NCBI GenBank assembly: GCA_030840415.1
Contig: JAVEEO010000405.1
Coordinates: 1-5,600 of the forward strand
Direction of reading: 5' to 3'
DNA: 5,600 nucleotides
Origin: Pseudonocardiales bacterium
Lineage (GTDB): Bacteria > Actinomycetota > Actinomycetes > Mycobacteriales > Jatrophihabitantaceae
Of the stretch, positions 3,517-5,600 are shown one piece after another (position 1 is the first letter of the stretch; every line of letters starts with the position of its first letter). The translations under genes and the position numbers were made by a program. The notes below the pieces were generated by a model that was not told where the DNA came from, did not search any database, and saw nothing but the letters and a program-made list of their open reading frames with translations.

Positions 3517-5600
3517 GCCTGCATTATCGAATGCCGCCCCGCAGCGGCGCTGGCCGGTGTGCGGCCGGCCAGCAGGTCCGAGGCGTCCGGCACGTCCAGG
3601 GGCTTTGACAGCAGGTAGCCCTGGGCCCGGCGGCAGCCCAGCGCCTGGACCTGCTGCAGTTGCTGCTCGTCCTCGATGCCCTCGATGGTGGTCTCCAGCG
3701 ACAGCGCGTCGGCGACCTGGAGCACCGCGCGCAGCAGCGCCGCCCCGCTGCGCTCGCCGTTGAGCCGGTCCACGAAGGACTTGTCCACCTTGACGCTGTC
3801 CAGCGGGAAGTTCACCAGTTGGCCGAGCGAGGAGTACCCGACCCCGAAGTCGTCCAGGGCCAGCACCACCCCGAGGTCCTTGAGCTGGGTGAGCACCGTG
3901 ACCACGTCCACCGTGGGGGTGGCCAGGCTGCTCTCGGTGATCTCGAGCACCAGCGCCGAGGCCGGCAGCCCGGCCACCCAGAGCGCCCGCTGGACCTCGG
4001 AGATCAGGCCGGGATCCGACAGCTGCCGGGGCGAGACGTTGACGCTGACGGTCAGCTCCCGGTGGGCCGGGATGCTGCGCCGCCACTGGGCCAGCTGGTT
4101 GCAGGCCGAGCGCAGCACCGCCGATCCGAGCCGGTCGATCAGCCGCGACTCCTCGGCCAGCGCGACGAACTCCTCCGGCGAGATCAGGCCGCGGTCGGGG
4201 TGCTGCCAGCGCACCAGCGCCTCCATCGAGACGATCTCGAAGCTGCGCAGGTCCAGCACCGGCTGGTAGTGCACGACCAGCTCGTCGGACTCGATGGCGT
4301 GCTCCAGGTCGGCCTTCAGGGCCAGCCGGGCCACCGCCTCGGCATGCATCTCCGGGGCATAGGTGTGGCAGCGACCGCCGCCGTCGCGCTTGGCGGTGTA
4401 CATCGCCAGGTCGGCGTTGCGCAGCAGGTCCCCGGCGTCCTCATCGGCCGAGGGCAGCGCGATCCCGATGCTGGCCCGGATGGTCAGCGTCTGGCCCTCG
4501 ACCACCAGTGGCGCCGAGAGCGCCGCCAGCACCCGCTCGGCGGAGTAGACGGCATCGTCGGGGCCGGTGAGCTGGCGCAGCAGCACGACGAACTCGTCGC
4601 CGCCCAGCCGCGCCGCGACATCGCCGTCGGCCACGCAGGTACGCAGCCGCTCGGCGACCGCGATCAGCAGGGCATCGCCGGCGACGTGGCCGAGGCTGTC
4701 GTTGACCGTCTTGAAGTCGTCCAGGTCCAGCAGCAGGACCGCGATGCTGCCCTCCCGGCGGCGACCGGACTCCAGCGCCGCCGTCACGTGCTGGATGAAG
4801 TACGTCCGGTTGGCCAGCGGGGTCAACGGGTCGGTGAAGGCCTGGGCCCGCAGCTCCTGCTCCAGCTTGCGGTGCCCGGTCATGTCCCGGAAGCTCCACA
4901 CCCGCCCGACGGTGACCCCGTCGATGCGTTGCGGCTGGGAGTAGCGCTCGAAGAACCGGCCGTCGAGGAATTCGATCTCGTCGTGGCTGCACTCGGCCGG
5001 GCTGGCCATCAGCTGGTCGACCAGCCAGGTGAAGCCCGCCGGGTCGACCAGCTGGTCCAGCACCGAGGCCCGCAGTTCGGCGTCCCGGCCGGCGGCCAGC
5101 ACCTCGGGCTCGATGTGCCACATGTCGAGGAACTTCCGGTTGTGGCCCAGCACCCGGCCGCCGGCATCGATCACCAGGATGCCGTCGGCGGTCGCGTCCA
5201 GGGTGGCTTCCAGCAGCGACATCGACAGCGTCACCCGGGCGTGCTCGGCGGCTCGCAGCACCGCGACCGAGGCGAGGCTGGCGGCCCAGCCGGCCAGCTC
5301 GCCGTCGGAGTCCTGGGCCACCGTCAGGTCGGGATAGTGCAGGCTCACCCGTCCCAGCGGCAGGCCGTTGGGCGCGGCGAACCCGGCCGAGTAGCCGGCT
5401 GCCCGGCCGAACCGGTCACGGTCGGCGGCCGCCAGCACGCCGTCGGCACAGAGGACGATCTCCCGGCCCAGGCCGGCATCGGCCTGCACCTCGATCAGGC
5501 AGCGAGCGGTGCCGCTGACCGCATCGGTGGCGGTGGCCAGCTCGATCAGGGTGGCGGTCACGTCGTCGCCCCGGGCCACCCGCTCGACGATGTCGGCGTG
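3513..5600 (-). CDS. GAF-PAS-GGDEF-EAL cyclic-di-GMP signalling protein (5' end outside window)
   Basis: A dual-domain protein for c-di-GMP turnover. The frame is open to the right edge, and seven codons upstream of GTG 5579 still read like a GAF helix, so the true start is probably beyond the window. Residues are numbered from that GTG. A GAF-like sensor covers about 1-117. A PAS domain covers about 122-235 (ADGILVID, DGRFFERYSQPQ, WSFRDMTGHRK). The GGDEF domain is at about 247-405, with DPLTPLANR, metal-binding D285 in DLDDFK, ND-GH (293-298) and intact GGDEF at 326-330 (bases 4590-4604). The EAL domain is at about 420-672, with EALVRW (E453), N514, E546, D576-D577, K597, E633 and QGYLLSKP. 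Both catalytic sets look intact, so it could both make and degrade c-di-GMP. The inhibitory RxxD site has alanine for arginine (ADGD, 317-320). No transmembrane segment is visible; it is likely cytosolic and tuned by ligands of GAF or PAS. The acetyltransferase follows in the same operon. Confidence 0.95.
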   Translation of the reverse strand, partial: HADIVERVARGDDVTATLIELATATDAVSGTARCLIEVQADAGLGREIVLCADGVLAAADRDRFGRAAGYSAGFAAPNGLPLGRVSLHYPDLTVAQDSDGELAGWAASLASVAVLRAAEHARVTLSMSLLEATLDATADGILVIDAGGRVLGHNRKFLDMWHIEPEVLAAGRDAELRASVLDQLVDPAGFTWLVDQLMASPAECSHDEIEFLDGRFFERYSQPQRIDGVTVGRVWSFRDMTGHRKLEQELRAQAFTDPLTPLANRTYFIQHVTAALESGRRREGSIAVLLLDLDDFKTVNDSLGHVAGDALLIAVAERLRTCVADGDVAARLGGDEFVVLLRQLTGPDDAVYSAERVLAALSAPLVVEGQTLTIRASIGIALPSADEDAGDLLRNADLAMYTAKRDGGGRCHTYAPEMHAEAVARLALKADLEHAIESDELVVHYQPVLDLRSFEIVSMEALVRWQHPDRGLISPEEFVALAEESRLIDRLGSAVLRSACNQLAQWRRSIPAHRELTVSVNVSPRQLSDPGLISEVQRALWVAGLPASALVLEITESSLATPTVDVVTVLTQLKDLGVVLALDDFGVGYSSLGQLVNFPLDSVKVDKSFVDRLNGERSGAALLRAVLQVADALSLETTIEGIEDEQQLQQVQALGCRRAQGYLLSKPLDVPDASDLLAGRTPASAAAGRHSIMQA

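Noticed and set aside
3517..4086. Upstream extension of the acetyltransferase frame to 4086
   Set aside because: It overlaps EAL catalytic code in another frame and has no GNAT features; the ATG at 3516 with ATGA coupling explains the start.
4441..5121. Second minus-strand frame inside the GGDEF/EAL gene
   Set aside because: It lies in a shifted frame within clearly conserved PAS and GGDEF code and has an Arg/Gly/Ala-rich composition.

Overview
The window is very GC-rich, with strong G/C bias at third codon positions, GTG starts and purine-rich ribosome binding sites. This fits a high-GC actinomycete. I cannot name a genus, and no RNA gene, phage gene or insertion sequence is visible. It looks like compact chromosomal DNA, nearly all coding.

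Layout, left to right: (1) the N-terminal 95 codons of a minus-strand FAD/NAD(P)-dependent pyridine nucleotide-disulfide oxidoreductase (1-285, running off the left edge); (2) a 142-base divergent intergenic region (286-427) with a 12-bp perfect palindrome abutting two perfect tandem 11-bp repeats, the most operator-like DNA here; (3) a plus-strand glycoside hydrolase family 3 beta-glucosidase with a PA14 insertion and a fibronectin-III-like C-terminus (428-2899); (4) a minus-strand GNAT N-acetyltransferase (2881-3516) that overlaps the glucosidase tail to tail by 19 bases and ends in an in-frame 15-bp repeat array encoding a (PPTGQ)n tail; (5) a minus-strand GAF-PAS-GGDEF-EAL cyclic-di-GMP signalling protein (3513-5600, N-terminus beyond the right edge). 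Its stop codon overlaps the acetyltransferase start as ATGA.

Functionally there are two transcription units on the minus strand and one on the plus strand. The c-di-GMP protein and the acetyltransferase look like one translationally coupled operon. The glucosidase is transcribed towards that operon and divergently from the oxidoreductase, with which it may share control elements. Nothing links the glucosidase metabolically to the signalling operon; that adjacency may be chance.

I see no convincing new multi-gene system. The items most worth a second look are the synonymously diverged PPTGQ repeat tail, the palindrome plus tandem repeats in the divergent promoter region, and the c-di-GMP protein, which keeps both catalytic motifs but lacks the arginine of the GGDEF inhibitory site.
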